Source: Bacteroidia bacterium (lineage in GTDB: Bacteria > Bacteroidota > Bacteroidia > Bacteroidales > Azobacteroidaceae). From it: a stretch of DNA of 45,731 bases. Below the pieces are notes generated by a model, which ran no database searches, was not told the origin of the DNA, and saw only the letters and a list, made by a program, of their open reading frames with translations. Below, piece by piece: positions 33,929 through 43,818 of the stretch; positions within the stretch are counted from its first letter, which is position 1; the number at the start of each line of letters is the position of its first letter. Made by a program: the position numbers and the translations under genes. Location: contig BNYG01000021.1 in the NCBI GenBank assembly GCA_026000155.1, positions 1-45,731 on the forward strand, written 5' to 3'.

Positions 33929-34711
33929 TTATTTTTTGTAATCAGCCATCCAGACATTCAAACTATCCAATAAAACCGGGGCATTTTTCCGTACCGCCCA
34001 GGCTTGCAATTGGGTAAAACTGATGTCGGTTTGAATATCAATTTCCGGAAATAAAGGGGCATTTTTTAAGGCGATTTCCTTATCCACCACCGCATATTTA
34101 TTTTGCCCGTAAGCCACCATATACAATATCTGTTCCTGGGTGTAATCATCCACCTCTTGAATATAAATCGGTTCGGCAATTTCTTCGGACAAGTTTTGCA
34201 AGCGCAAAATACCCGGTGAATCCTTAGGAACCAGAATGGTTTTATTGGCCAAGTCCATTTGATTGCGAATCAAAGGAACAGCTTCGCCTTCCGCCGGTTT
34301 CCGTTGCACCAATACCTGTTTATTCTGCGTGATGGGAATCGTAAAAGCCAACTCTTTTTTGCTTTCAATAGTAATGGGAATATTGAGGGCAATCACGTCG
34401 TAGGTATTATCTTTTAATTTTTGAATACCTGCTTCCAAACTGTTTTCCAAAGTAATATGCACTTGCAAACCCGACCGTTTTTCGATATACCGGCAAAGAT
34501 CATATTGTATTCCGGCAATGGAATCGCCCGAAACATAATACCCTACCGAATTATATTCCGTCACCACATTCAAGACACCGGAAGCCTCAATAGCAGCATA
34601 ATCCCGGACAGGAATCGTTTTTTCCGAAAAACTTTTCACTATGCCGTACATCAACAAAGCAAGCCCAAGAATACCGATTCCCTCCCAAATAGTTTTCCTT
34701 TTAACAGTCAT
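33929..34711 (-). CDS. Family-3 solute-binding protein-like, membrane-anchored
   Basis: The product is a 260-residue protein. It has an N-terminal anchor (IGILGLALLMYGIVKSF) and a periplasmic-binding fold of the amino-acid/MltF type: GVLNVVTEYNSVGYYVSG, YDLCRYIEKRSGLQVHI, LKDNTYDVIALNIPIT. No transporter or lytic transglycosylase domain is attached or adjacent, so the ligand and purpose are unknown. It ends 12 bp from the convergent regulator gene and is divergent from dnaE, with its own TAnnTTTG box. Confidence 0.75.
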   Translation of the reverse strand: MTVKRKTIWEGIGILGLALLMYGIVKSFSEKTIPVRDYAAIEASGVLNVVTEYNSVGYYVSGDSIAGIQYDLCRYIEKRSGLQVHITLENSLEAGIQKLKDNTYDVIALNIPITIESKKELAFTIPITQNKQVLVQRKPAEGEAVPLIRNQMDLANKTILVPKDSPGILRLQNLSEEIAEPIYIQEVDDYTQEQILYMVAYGQNKYAVVDKEIALKNAPLFPEIDIQTDISFTQLQAWAVRKNAPVLLDSLNVWMADYKK

Positions 34712-34739
34712 ATACTCTCATTACATTTAAAATAGTGTA

Positions 34740-34747
34740 CAAATTTA
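34740..34747 (-). promoter_or_regulatory. -7 box of the solute-binding protein gene
   Basis: On the minus strand this reads TAAATTTG, matching TAnnTTTG, 28 bp before the 34711 start. Confidence 0.5.
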
Positions 34748-34793
34748 CATAAATTATTATTACCTTTACCTCTCCAAATTAACAAACGTAAAT

Positions 34794-37700
34794 ATGTCGC
34801 ATACAACAAAGATACCTTTTGTGCATTTGCACGTCCATTCCTATTTCTCACAGTTGGATGGGATGTCGTCCATCACCGGATTAGTGGATAAGACCATTCG
34901 TTGCGGGATGCGGGCCTTGGCGCTTACCGATCATGGGAATATGTTCGGCGTCAAGGAATTGTACGATTGTGTCAAGAAGAAAAATAAAAATTTACCGGAC
35001 GATCAAAAGATAAAACCCATCCTGGGCGTGGAAGCGTATTGCGCCCGCCGGACACGCTTCGACAAATCCATCAGGGAAGACGGAAACGGTTGGCACTTGA
35101 TTTTATTGGCCAAAAACAAAAAAGGTTACCAAAATTTATGTAAATTGGTTTCGACTTCGTGGATAGACGGATTTTATTATCATCCCCGTATTGACAAAGA
35201 TTGCTTGGAAAAATACAGCGAAGGACTGATTGTGGCTTCGGCTTGTTTGGGAGGAGAAATACCGCAAAAAATAATGAGTGGCGATATGATAGCCGCAGAA
35301 CAATCTATTCATTGGTTCAAGAAACTTTTCGGTGATGATTTTTATCTGGAATTGCAAAGGCATAAAACCGATAAAGAGGGAGGCGACCAAACGACTTATG
35401 CCAAACAGAAAGAAGTCAATATTGCCCTGTTGGAATTGGCAAAGAAAACCAATACCAAAATTATTTGTACCAATGACGTGCATTTCGTGGAAGAAGAACA
35501 TGCGGAAGCGCACGACCGGTTGATTTGCTTGGGAACCGGAAAAGATTTGGACGATCAGAACCGCCTGCGATATACGAAACAGGAATGGTTCAAGTCGGAG
35601 GAAGAGATGAACGCCCTTTTTGCCGATTTGCCCGAAGCCTTGAGCAATACAACGGAAATTGCCGATAAAATTGAATCTTATTCGCTGGATGCAGATGCGA
35701 TTATGCCGGCTTTCCCGATTCCGGAATCTTTCGGAACGGAAGAAGCCTACCGGTCGAAGTATTCGGAAGAAGAATTACGGCAGGAATTTAATAAAGAAGA
35801 CGAAAACCGTTTCGATAAATTGGGCGGATACGATAAAGTAGTCCGCATTAAATTGGAAGCGGATTATTTACGGGAGATGACCTTGCAAAAATCGACCGCT
35901 CGTTATGGCGATCCCGTTCCGGAAGAGGTCATGGAACGTTTGGAGTTTGAACTGGAAACCATGAAAACCATGGGATTTCCGGGATATTTCCTTATCGTTC
36001 AGGACTTTATACAAGCAGCCCGCGATATGGGCGTTTCCGTTGGACCGGGACGTGGTTCAGCGGCCGGTTCGGCGGTAGCTTATTGTCTGGGAATCACGGA
36101 TATCGACCCATTGAAATACGATTTGCTGTTTGAACGTTTTTTGAATCCGGATCGTATTTCCATGCCGGATATTGATATTGATTTCGACGATGACGGACGC
36201 GCGGATGTTCTTCGTTGGGTAACGGAAAAATATGGGAAGGAAAAAGTAGCGCACATTGTGACTTACGGAACGATGGCTGCCAAATCTTCCATCAAAGATG
36301 TGGCGCGGGTGCAGGGATTGCCTTTGCCGGAAGCCGATCGCCTCACCAAACTGATTCCGGATCGCATCATCGACAAAGCGACCGGTGATGCCATGAAAAT
36401 CAACCTCACCAACAGTATTGAGCACGTCAAAGAATTGCACGATGCCCGCTATTCCGAAAACAAAAACCTTTCCGATACCTTGAAATATGCGGAAATGTTG
36501 GAAGGAACGGTTCGCCAGACAGGTGTACACGCCTGTGGGGTGATCATCGGTGCGGACGATCTGACCAATTTTGTGCCTTTGGCAACGGCTAAAGAAAAAG
36601 GAACGGACGAAGATGTGTTGATTACCCAATACGAAGGTTCCGTGATTGAAACCGTCGGTTTGATTAAAATGGACTTTTTGGGTTTGAAAACACTTTCCAT
36701 CATCAAAGAAGCCTTGGCGAATGTAAAAAAATCCAAAGGAATTGACGTCGATATCGACCATGTTCCCATCGACGATAAAAAAACCTACGAATTGTACAGC
36801 AAAGGACAGACAGTCGGTACGTTCCAGTTTGAGTCGGCGGGCATGCAGAAATATTTGCGGGATTTGCAACCCTCCAAATTCGAAGACTTGATTGCGATGA
36901 ATGCGCTTTACCGTCCGGGTCCGATGGCGTATATTCCCGATTTCATTGACCGGAAACACGAGAGAAGCCCCATCACTTACGATTTTCCGGAAATGGAATC
37001 CCGCTTGAAAGATACCTACGGCATTACCGTTTATCAGGAACAAGTCATGCTTTTGAGTCGTGATTTAGCCGGATTTACGCGGGGACAATCCGATGAATTA
37101 CGGAAAGCCATGGGTAAAAAGTTGAAGGATAAAATGGAAGCCTTGCATGAAAAATTCATTCAGGGAGCTACCAATAAAGGATTTGGACCTCCGGAAAAAT
37201 TGGAAAAAATCTGGAGCGACTGGGCGGAATTTGCCAAATATGCTTTCAATAAATCGCATGCCACCTGTTATTCGTGGGTATCTTACCAGACGGCTTACCT
37301 GAAAGCCCATTATCCGGCAGAATTTTTGGCTGCCAACTTGACACGCAACCGTGATGATATTACTGAAATTACCAAATTCATGGATGAATGTCGTGGAATG
37401 GGCATTAAAGTCATGGGACCGGATGTCAACGAATCGGATTTGAATTTTATGGTGAACAAGGCGGGAAATATCCGGTTCGGTTTGGGAGGCGTGAAAGGTG
37501 TCGGCAGGGGCGCTGTAGAGGCGATTGTCAATGAACGGGAACAAAACGGCCCTTTCAAGGGGATTTTCGATTTTGTAGAACGTGTCAATCTGACTGCTTG
37601 TAACAAAAAGAATATGGAAGCGCTTTGTTTAGCGGGCGCTTTTGACAACTTTCCGGAAATCAGCCGGGAACAAGTTTTTGCCGAAAATACTAAAGGCGAG

Positions 37701-38480
37701 CCGTTTATCGAAACGCTTATCCGTTATGGAAATAAATACCAACTGGATAAAAGTTCGGCCATGCATTCGTTGTTCGGCGGTTTTGATTCGGTGGATATTG
37801 CCAAACCGGATATTCCGAAGGCAGAACCTTGGAGCAACATTGAGCGTTTAAATAAAGAAAAGGAATTGGTGGGCATTTATCTTTCTTCCCATCCTTTGGA
37901 CGAACATTATATTGCATTGAATTATGTATGTACGCTGAAAATGAAAGATTTCGATGAAGCGAAAACGACCCGTCTCAATCAGGAATTGACTTTGGGAGGA
38001 ATCGTGAACAGTTACCGGGAAGGCTATACGAAAAACGATAAGCCCTACGGTATCATTAAGTTGGAAGATTTTACAGGAAACGGGGAAATTGCTTTGTTCG
38101 GAAAAGATTATATTGATTACGGCAAATACGGGCGTCCCAATATGTACTTGATGATCAAGGGGATGTTCACGCCCAATCAATACAATCCGTCCAATATCAA
38201 TTTCCGGATTACCTCCATTCATCCGTTGAATGACATTAAACAATATCTGGTGGAAAAAATAACGGTTTCACTGCCTCTGTATCAATTGGATGAACAGGTT
38301 ATTGCCGATTTGTCCGCCCTGATTAAAAATCATCCGGGTAATAGCGCTATCTATTTCAAGATAGAAGATGCGGAAAAAAACCTGTCCGTATCATTGGCGA
38401 CGGAAGATGACAAATTTACCATTCATAAGAATATGGTACAATATTTGGAGGATAAGAAAATAGAATTCAAAATAAATTAA
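34794..38480 (+). CDS. dnaE: DNA polymerase III subunit alpha
   Basis: The product is a 1228-residue replicative polymerase. It has an N-terminal PHP domain (VHLHVHSYFSQLDGMSS, LTDHGNMFGVKELY) and the palm region with GPGRGSAAGSAVAYCLG and catalytic aspartates 459/461 in MPDIDIDFDDDGR. The thumb/fingers, HhH (LGGVKGVGRGAVEAI) and a C-terminal OB-fold (LTLGGIVNSYREGYTKNDKP) follow. The length is normal for the DnaE1 class. A near-consensus -7 box (TACCTTTA, 34761-34768) precedes it. It is followed 30 bp later by thioredoxin. Confidence 0.97.
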   Translation: MSHTTKIPFVHLHVHSYFSQLDGMSSITGLVDKTIRCGMRALALTDHGNMFGVKELYDCVKKKNKNLPDDQKIKPILGVEAYCARRTRFDKSIREDGNGWHLILLAKNKKGYQNLCKLVSTSWIDGFYYHPRIDKDCLEKYSEGLIVASACLGGEIPQKIMSGDMIAAEQSIHWFKKLFGDDFYLELQRHKTDKEGGDQTTYAKQKEVNIALLELAKKTNTKIICTNDVHFVEEEHAEAHDRLICLGTGKDLDDQNRLRYTKQEWFKSEEEMNALFADLPEALSNTTEIADKIESYSLDADAIMPAFPIPESFGTEEAYRSKYSEEELRQEFNKEDENRFDKLGGYDKVVRIKLEADYLREMTLQKSTARYGDPVPEEVMERLEFELETMKTMGFPGYFLIVQDFIQAARDMGVSVGPGRGSAAGSAVAYCLGITDIDPLKYDLLFERFLNPDRISMPDIDIDFDDDGRADVLRWVTEKYGKEKVAHIVTYGTMAAKSSIKDVARVQGLPLPEADRLTKLIPDRIIDKATGDAMKINLTNSIEHVKELHDARYSENKNLSDTLKYAEMLEGTVRQTGVHACGVIIGADDLTNFVPLATAKEKGTDEDVLITQYEGSVIETVGLIKMDFLGLKTLSIIKEALANVKKSKGIDVDIDHVPIDDKKTYELYSKGQTVGTFQFESAGMQKYLRDLQPSKFEDLIAMNALYRPGPMAYIPDFIDRKHERSPITYDFPEMESRLKDTYGITVYQEQVMLLSRDLAGFTRGQSDELRKAMGKKLKDKMEALHEKFIQGATNKGFGPPEKLEKIWSDWAEFAKYAFNKSHATCYSWVSYQTAYLKAHYPAEFLAANLTRNRDDITEITKFMDECRGMGIKVMGPDVNESDLNFMVNKAGNIRFGLGGVKGVGRGAVEAIVNEREQNGPFKGIFDFVERVNLTACNKKNMEALCLAGAFDNFPEISREQVFAENTKGEPFIETLIRYGNKYQLDKSSAMHSLFGGFDSVDIAKPDIPKAEPWSNIERLNKEKELVGIYLSSHPLDEHYIALNYVCTLKMKDFDEAKTTRLNQELTLGGIVNSYREGYTKNDKPYGIIKLEDFTGNGEIALFGKDYIDYGKYGRPNMYLMIKGMFTPNQYNPSNINFRITSIHPLNDIKQYLVEKITVSLPLYQLDEQVIADLSALIKNHPGNSAIYFKIEDAEKNLSVSLATEDDKFTIHKNMVQYLEDKKIEFKIN

Positions 38481-38510
38481 ATACATTAACACATTAAAAA
38501 GTGAATTATT

Positions 38511-38825
38511 ATGGCATTGCAAATAACAGACGTTAGTTTTAAAGAATTATTGGAAGGGAATAAACCCTTAGTTGTAGATTTTTGGGCGGAATGGTGCGGT
38601 CCCTGCCGCATGGTTGCTCCGATTGTGGAAGAATTGGCAACGGAATATGAGGGAAGGGTAGTGATCGGAAAAGTAAATGTAGATGAAAACGAAGAATTGC
38701 CTGCCGAATACGGCATCCGGAGCATTCCTACGCTTCTTTTCTTCAAAAACGGTCAATTAGTGGATAAGCACGTGGGAGCGGCTATCAAATCGACCATCGA
38801 AAACAAAATCAAAGCGTTGATATAA
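38511..38825 (+). CDS. trxA: Thioredoxin
   Basis: The product is a 104-residue cytoplasmic thioredoxin. The redox motif WCGPC occupies residues 28-32 inside VVDFWAEWCGPCRMVAP, and the cis-proline is in SIPTLLFF. It has no signal peptide. The dnaE-trxA order is common in Bacteroidales. A 90-bp palindrome follows 3 bp after the stop and may end the transcript. Confidence 0.96.
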   Translation: MALQITDVSFKELLEGNKPLVVDFWAEWCGPCRMVAPIVEELATEYEGRVVIGKVNVDENEELPAEYGIRSIPTLLFFKNGQLVDKHVGAAIKSTIENKIKALI

Positions 38826-38828
38826 GCC

Positions 38829-38918
38829 AATGGCACGCGGATGACACGGATTGGGCGGATCAACGCAGATAAAAAAATCCGTGTAAATCCGCCCAATCCG
38901 CGTCATCCGCGTGCCATT
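38829..38918. repeat. 90-bp palindromic element (32-bp arms) after trxA
   Basis: Arms 38829-38860 and 38887-38918 match 31 of 32 positions as inverted copies (AATGGCACGCGGATGAC...). The 26-base loop is AT-rich. It ends exactly where the convergent lipoprotein gene stops. One arm recurs at 3126-3170. It could serve as a terminator for both genes. Confidence 0.85.
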
Positions 38919-39347
38919 TTACCACAAGAACCTTACGAATATATCATAATATTCGGATATGGGTGGATCAATTGCATGATCGCTGATTTTTTGGATAAAT
39001 TTAATAACTCCCGGTTGGAACTCAACCGTAAATTGTTCTTCCCACTGATAGTTATTGTTATCAAGTATAAAATCACTAAACGGTAAAGGACACAGCGTAT
39101 TTTTCCCATCTTTTGTATAGTATAGAAAAGCCTGCATAATACCATAATCAAAAACCTCGTTTGTCAACTTGGGTTCTTTGATTTCATACTCAAAATAAGT
39201 GCCTGCCGGATCAACCTTTTCTATCATATCTTTGGCATAAATCCGGTAAGTTTCTGTAAAAGTATGGGGGTTTACTTCTTCGTAATATTCTTTTGTACAA
39301 GCTGTAAATAATACAACCAGCAGTGCTGATAAAGTGAACTTCTTCAT
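38919..39347 (-). CDS. Hypothetical lipoprotein
   Basis: The product is a 142-residue protein with a clear lipoprotein signal (MKKFTLSALLVVLFTACTKE; lipobox FTAC). The mature part (EVNPHTFTETYRIYAKDMIE, FDYGIMQAFLYYTKDGKN) is rich in aromatic residues and probably all-beta. It is not recognised as a named family. It is the last gene of a minus-strand group with 39361-40023 (13 bp gap), pepD and the flippase. The stop codon abuts the palindromic element. Confidence 0.7.
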   Translation of the reverse strand: MKKFTLSALLVVLFTACTKEYYEEVNPHTFTETYRIYAKDMIEKVDPAGTYFEYEIKEPKLTNEVFDYGIMQAFLYYTKDGKNTLCPLPFSDFILDNNNYQWEEQFTVEFQPGVIKFIQKISDHAIDPPISEYYDIFVRFLW

Positions 39348-39360
39348 AAATCTATCTTTT

Positions 39361-40023
39361 TTATTTTACTAATTTGACTTCTGAAAAATAAGCCGTTTCT
39401 TTGACGGTACTGTCATGCGAACAAATGAATAGCCCTACATAACAAGTCGCCGGAAAATCGAGGGCGATTTCGGAGGTAACTACCGTGCTGTCCAGATTTC
39501 CTTCTTCGCAAGAGGCATGTACCAGGATTTTGCCGGCTTTTCGTTCCAAAACCAGATGATCGGCTGACAAAATGTCCAAGCGGTTTTCTTCCGTATCAAC
39601 GTTAGTTGCCGGACGGTATTGTAACGAAGTGAGTCCGTCGCCAAAATGAACGGTGACATCCGCATATTTAGCACCAGGTTCCAATGATTCCCGGATAATC
39701 AAACCGATTTTCCGGTGCATATTGCTGTTTTCGAGCGCCGGTGCAAAAACGATTTTGGAAGAAAGGGAAAAATCTCCTTCCACCGGTTCATAAACGAAGA
39801 AAAGTTGATCGGCTTTATACCAAATATTGTCCCCGCTTCCCGATAGCGTATAAACGCCTGTCGAGTCATTAAAAGCAAAATCTCCTGTAATGGCAGGATG
39901 GCCGATGTCGGTCGATTGGGTAAATTGTTGTGTGAATGCCGGCGCTTCTGCCGGTTGTTTTTTGCCGCAAGCAGCGACCCAGAGAACAAGGCTCAATAAA
40001 AGCCATTTTTGTACTGTTTTCAT
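39361..40023 (-). CDS. Lipoprotein with DUF1349-like (concanavalin-type) domain
   Basis: The product is 220 residues, with signal and lipobox in MKTVQKWLLLSLVLWVAACG. The mature region resembles the DUF1349/beta-xylosidase C-terminal jelly roll: NIWYKADQLFFVYEPVEGDF, KIGLIIRESLEPGAKYADV, ATCYVGLFICSHDS. That fold often binds carbohydrate, but here there is no catalytic partner, so its job is open. It follows pepD by 16 bp on the same strand and is probably co-transcribed. Confidence 0.75.
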   Translation of the reverse strand: MKTVQKWLLLSLVLWVAACGKKQPAEAPAFTQQFTQSTDIGHPAITGDFAFNDSTGVYTLSGSGDNIWYKADQLFFVYEPVEGDFSLSSKIVFAPALENSNMHRKIGLIIRESLEPGAKYADVTVHFGDGLTSLQYRPATNVDTEENRLDILSADHLVLERKAGKILVHASCEEGNLDSTVVTSEIALDFPATCYVGLFICSHDSTVKETAYFSEVKLVK

Positions 40024-40039
40024 GTGAATATAATTTGTG

Positions 40040-41506
40040 TCAGATATTTTTTAATATTGCCGTTAAATAATCCCAGAATTTTTGCACGGTGGCAATTTCC
40101 ACTTTTTCATCCGGAGAATGCGGAAATTTAATGGTCGGTCCGAAAGAAACCGTATCCAATCCCGGTACGTTCGATAAAATAATGCCGCATTCCAAACCGG
40201 CATGCATCACTTCTACCTTGGGTTTTTCGCCGCGTTGTTCTTCAAATACCCGTTCCATGATGGCCAAAACGGCTGATTTCGGATTCGGATCCCAACCCGG
40301 ATAACCGTTGCCGGCTTCCACCAAATCGGCTTTGGCTAAGGTAAACACACTTTCAATGCTGCTGCAAATAGCGGTTTTCTTGCTTTCGGATGAACTGCGC
40401 GCCAGGAATTTCACATCCGTCAAACCTTCGCTCGATTGTACGATAGCCATGTTAATGGACGTTTCCACCGTATCGGGTATTTCGGAAAACATATTGATGA
40501 CGTTATTGGGACACGCAATGATGGCATGTGTCAATCTCGTTTGTATGTTCTTCGGAATCAATTTGATTTCAGGCGTGATTTTGACAAATTCCGCTTTGAA
40601 TTCAATTTTGTTTTCAATGCCGGCAAATTCTTTATTGAACAAGTCTTCATAACCGGCCACCATTTCCTGTATCCGTTCGTATTTTTCTTTGCCGTCCACC
40701 ACAATCACGGCGAAGGCTTCCCGTGGAATGGCATTCCGCAACGAACCGCCCGAAATGGAAGACAGCCGGATATCGTAAGTCAACAAGGCGTCTTTCAGGA
40801 AACGGAACATCAGTTTATTGGCATTCGCCCTTCCCAAATGAATGTCCACGCCGCTGTGACCGCCTTTTAATCCGGTCAAGGAAACTTTGACGGCTACATC
40901 TTCTTTCGGAATCCATTCTTCGTCCTGGTATTGGTATTGAACCGTCACATCTTCACCTCCCGCGCAACCGATATAGATTTCGCCGTCTAATTCGGAATCC
41001 AGGTTCAACATGATTTTGCCGTTGATAAATCCTGGACGAACGGCTATTGCTCCGTACATTCCGGTTTCTTCGTCGGTAGTAAACAAACCTTCCAGCGGAC
41101 CGTGCTGCAAATCATTCGCTTGCAGAATAGCCATGGTCGTGGCCACACCAATTCCATTATCGGCGCCCAAAGTAGTGCCTTTGGCTTTTACCCAATCGCC
41201 ATCGACATACGCCTCTATTTTATCTTTCGTAAAATCGAAAGGGATGTCCGAATTGGCTTGAGGCACCATATCCAGATGCGATTGCAGGATAATGGTCGGT
41301 TTATTTTCATAGCCCGGAGTAGCCGGTTTGCGGATGCAGATGTTATTGGCTGCATCACGCGTGGTTTCCAAACCTAATTTTTTACCGAAACTTTCGATAA
41401 AAGCGGTTATTTCCTTGCTGTGTCCGGAAGGACGGGGAATTTGCGTCAATGCGTAAAAATGCTTCCAAACATTGAGAGGTTTAAGATTCAAAATACTGTT
41501 TTCCAT
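40040..41506 (-). CDS. pepD: Aminoacyl-histidine dipeptidase (M20C, PepD)
   Basis: The product is 488 residues from MENSILNLKPLNVWKHFYAL. The frame is open 9 codons further, but this start matches the family. Metal-site motifs of M20 peptidases are present: ILQSHLDMVPQ, GADNGIGVA, FTTDEETGMYG, LNLDSELDGE and the C-terminal MHAGLECGII. The lid domain (GGHSGVDIHLGRANAN) is complete. It hydrolyses Xaa-His and other dipeptides in the cytoplasm. It lies 16 bp after the flippase gene. Confidence 0.95.
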   Translation of the reverse strand: MENSILNLKPLNVWKHFYALTQIPRPSGHSKEITAFIESFGKKLGLETTRDAANNICIRKPATPGYENKPTIILQSHLDMVPQANSDIPFDFTKDKIEAYVDGDWVKAKGTTLGADNGIGVATTMAILQANDLQHGPLEGLFTTDEETGMYGAIAVRPGFINGKIMLNLDSELDGEIYIGCAGGEDVTVQYQYQDEEWIPKEDVAVKVSLTGLKGGHSGVDIHLGRANANKLMFRFLKDALLTYDIRLSSISGGSLRNAIPREAFAVIVVDGKEKYERIQEMVAGYEDLFNKEFAGIENKIEFKAEFVKITPEIKLIPKNIQTRLTHAIIACPNNVINMFSEIPDTVETSINMAIVQSSEGLTDVKFLARSSSESKKTAICSSIESVFTLAKADLVEAGNGYPGWDPNPKSAVLAIMERVFEEQRGEKPKVEVMHAGLECGIILSNVPGLDTVSFGPTIKFPHSPDEKVEIATVQKFWDYLTAILKNI

Positions 41507-41522
41507 ATTTATTATATATTTA

Positions 41523-42509
41523 TTAATTAACAATTTTCACAGGCCGATTGTTCCCTTCTTTGATAGAAAGCATCGCAATGCCGAAAAGACCGCAAAGAAC
41601 CATCCATATCGATTGAACTGCAAACACTACGGTGGCAAACGCTTTTGCCTGTTCAATATTGACCATAAAAGCACATAAGCCGAACACGACCGCTGCTTGC
41701 CAAGGCCCTAACCCGCCATTGGATGGAATTCCCATACTCACACTGCCGAGGGTAAAAACAAACAAACCGGCGGCAATTCCCAAATGCGTGGTAAATCCGA
41801 ACGCATAAAAAGTAACGTAAAAATACAAAAAATAAGAAATCCAAATGCCGAAAGAATAGAAAATAAATCGTGTTTTTTCTTTCATTTTCCATACCAGCAG
41901 CATATCCTGCCACATCGTCTGAAAGAAATTCCATATCTTTTTTATAATCCGGTTTTCCTTGAAAAAGACCAATACAGCAATGCAAAGTACGATCACAACC
42001 ACAATTCCCAAATAAAAATACGGAGAAGTGAGGGATTCCGGCAAGTTAAATTGATCCCTGTTTTTGTAAAAGACTTTTACGTTAAACGTAAAGGCAGCTA
42101 TAATAAACAAAATCACCATGATCATATCAAATAAGCGGTCAATAAGTAAGGTCCCGATCAATTTGGCAAAAGGGATTTTTTCTTTTTTAGCGATCACACC
42201 GCACCGCCATATTTCACCGGCACGCGGGATAGCGAAATTGACGGCATAATTTCCCAACACCGCATATATCAAATGAGATACTTTCGGATGATAACCTAAA
42301 GGTTTGATTAACAAATCCCAACGCAGTCCCCGGATCACATTGCCCGATAGCCCGAAAATTAAAGAAAAAGCCAAAATTCCCCAATTGGTTTTTTTGATAT
42401 AAGACCATAATTCGTTGAAATCCGTTTTACGATAAAGGAAATAGATGATAACAATTCCTAAAATAAGGGGAACAAGTATCTTGAATATTTTACTGAAGTG
42501 GCGAGCCAT
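41523..42509 (-). CDS. Flippase-like integral membrane protein (UPF0104/LPG-synthase TM family)
   Basis: The product is a 328-residue protein with about eight membrane spans. It carries the UPF0104/lysylphosphatidylglycerol synthase TM signature: GNVIRGLRWDLLIKPLG, NFAIPRAGEIWRCGVIAK, IDRLFDMIMV and IPSNGGLGPWQAAVVFG. It lacks the cytoplasmic aminoacyl-transfer domain, so it is not a full MprF; lipid translocation is the usual suggestion. It is first of the operon with pepD and has a TAnnTTTG box (42537-42544). Confidence 0.88.
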   Translation of the reverse strand: MARHFSKIFKILVPLILGIVIIYFLYRKTDFNELWSYIKKTNWGILAFSLIFGLSGNVIRGLRWDLLIKPLGYHPKVSHLIYAVLGNYAVNFAIPRAGEIWRCGVIAKKEKIPFAKLIGTLLIDRLFDMIMVILFIIAAFTFNVKVFYKNRDQFNLPESLTSPYFYLGIVVVIVLCIAVLVFFKENRIIKKIWNFFQTMWQDMLLVWKMKEKTRFIFYSFGIWISYFLYFYVTFYAFGFTTHLGIAAGLFVFTLGSVSMGIPSNGGLGPWQAAVVFGLCAFMVNIEQAKAFATVVFAVQSIWMVLCGLFGIAMLSIKEGNNRPVKIVN

Positions 42510-42536
42510 TATTTGTTTTTATTTTTTGTACGCCTA

Positions 42537-42544
42537 CAAAGGTA
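42537..42544 (-). promoter_or_regulatory. -7 box of the flippase/pepD operon
   Basis: On the minus strand this reads TACCTTTG, matching TAnnTTTG, 28 bp upstream of the ATG at 42509. It separates this operon from the DGR upstream. Confidence 0.55.
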
Positions 42545-42608
42545 ATGAAAATTAGGAATTCAGGAAATTTTTTTTGGTTTGGGAAATATCTTTGTCTATA
42601 TCGAATAG

Positions 42609-43790
42609 CTATATCCGCGGTTTATAGACCATCGATTGGTGAGGTATGCTTTTCAGGTAGCCGTATTTGAAGATTAACGGCGGATGTTTTTTACTTAACA
42701 AGCATTTTTTACGGATATTGTAGGTTTTGTAGTGCTTCATAATACCCAGATACGAATTGACGACGGAACGGATCGATTTCAGCTCATCTTTATCCGGCGC
42801 TCCCTGGCTTAGTACCGCATTGGTTTGATCGATGGCTTCCATGAATTTTTGTTTGGTACGGTTGCCGATATAAATGCGATGGGGTTTGATGTAAGCGCCC
42901 AGAAAGGCAAAACCTTTTTGGTAATGTTGCAAATACACTTTATTCGGATGCAATTCCAAGCGGCAATGCTCCAGCAAATACGATTTTATCTTGATTTTTG
43001 CTTCCAGCAGAAATTCCTTGTCGGGATGAATCAGCACAAAATCATCGACATAGCGGCCGTAATATTCCACGCCCAATTCATTTTTGACATACCGGTCGAA
43101 ATCGTGCAGATAGACATTGCTGAAAAGCTGTGACGTAAGGTTGCCGATGGGTAAACCGCAGTCTTTGGGATTATTGAACAGGCTTTTGGTAGTAGGCAAA
43201 CCGTTCCAATCGGATTTCCGGCCTTTGATGGTACACGACAGGGTAGGATCGTTCCATAAAACGAGGTCGATAAGCCATAATAAATTCGCCTTCTCCATAC
43301 CGGGAGTATCTTCCGTAGTCAGCGCTTGAATCATCTGCAACAACTTGTTCCACAACAACTGCTTGTTGATAGCCATAAAGTAACCGCGGATATCTAATTT
43401 CAAAACATGACAATCGCGGGTATAATTCTGACTGCACGCTGCCATAAATCCGTACATTTGATGAATGCCGTGAAGGGTGCCTTTGCCGGTACGGCAACTA
43501 TAACAACCGGAGATCAACTGCAAGTCGATGATAGGATTGATGTAATTGTAAATCAGGTGATGGATAATACGGTCGCGAAAATCAGCGGCAAAAATTTCAC
43601 GCTTTACCGGATTGTTCACAATAAACGTGATACTTTGGGTGATGGTATATGTCCGGTCTGTTAATTGTTGGTAAAGTTCAAACAGCTGATGTTCAAAATC
43701 TATTTCAAAGCGCAACTGATTGACAGTATTGCGTTTGTTCCTGCGGGCATCAAAATATGCCTGGAATAGGTCTATTTTTAGTTGTTCCAT
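42609..43790 (-). CDS. DGR reverse transcriptase
   Basis: The product is a 393-residue RT. Motifs in order: AADFRDRIIHHLIYNYI, GCYSCRTGKGTLHGIHQM, LKLDIRGYFMAINKQLLW (first catalytic Asp) and GLPIGNLTSQLFSN (residues 212-221; the IGxxxSQ box marks the DGR class). Then YGRYVDDFVL with catalytic D249/D250 and GFAFLGAYIKP. There is no maturase or RNase H domain, as expected for DGRs. It makes the adenine-mutagenised cDNA from the template transcript. The start is 28 bp downstream of the template repeat on the same strand. All catalytic residues are present, so it should be active. Confidence 0.95.
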   Translation of the reverse strand: MEQLKIDLFQAYFDARRNKRNTVNQLRFEIDFEHQLFELYQQLTDRTYTITQSITFIVNNPVKREIFAADFRDRIIHHLIYNYINPIIDLQLISGCYSCRTGKGTLHGIHQMYGFMAACSQNYTRDCHVLKLDIRGYFMAINKQLLWNKLLQMIQALTTEDTPGMEKANLLWLIDLVLWNDPTLSCTIKGRKSDWNGLPTTKSLFNNPKDCGLPIGNLTSQLFSNVYLHDFDRYVKNELGVEYYGRYVDDFVLIHPDKEFLLEAKIKIKSYLLEHCRLELHPNKVYLQHYQKGFAFLGAYIKPHRIYIGNRTKQKFMEAIDQTNAVLSQGAPDKDELKSIRSVVNSYLGIMKHYKTYNIRKKCLLSKKHPPLIFKYGYLKSIPHQSMVYKPRI

Positions 43791-43818
43791 TTTTCTAAAT
43801 AAAAGGGTCTGAGTTAAG

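Noticed and set aside
36057..37043. 328-aa minus-strand frame
   Set aside because: Antisense shadow of dnaE; the real gene is unambiguous.
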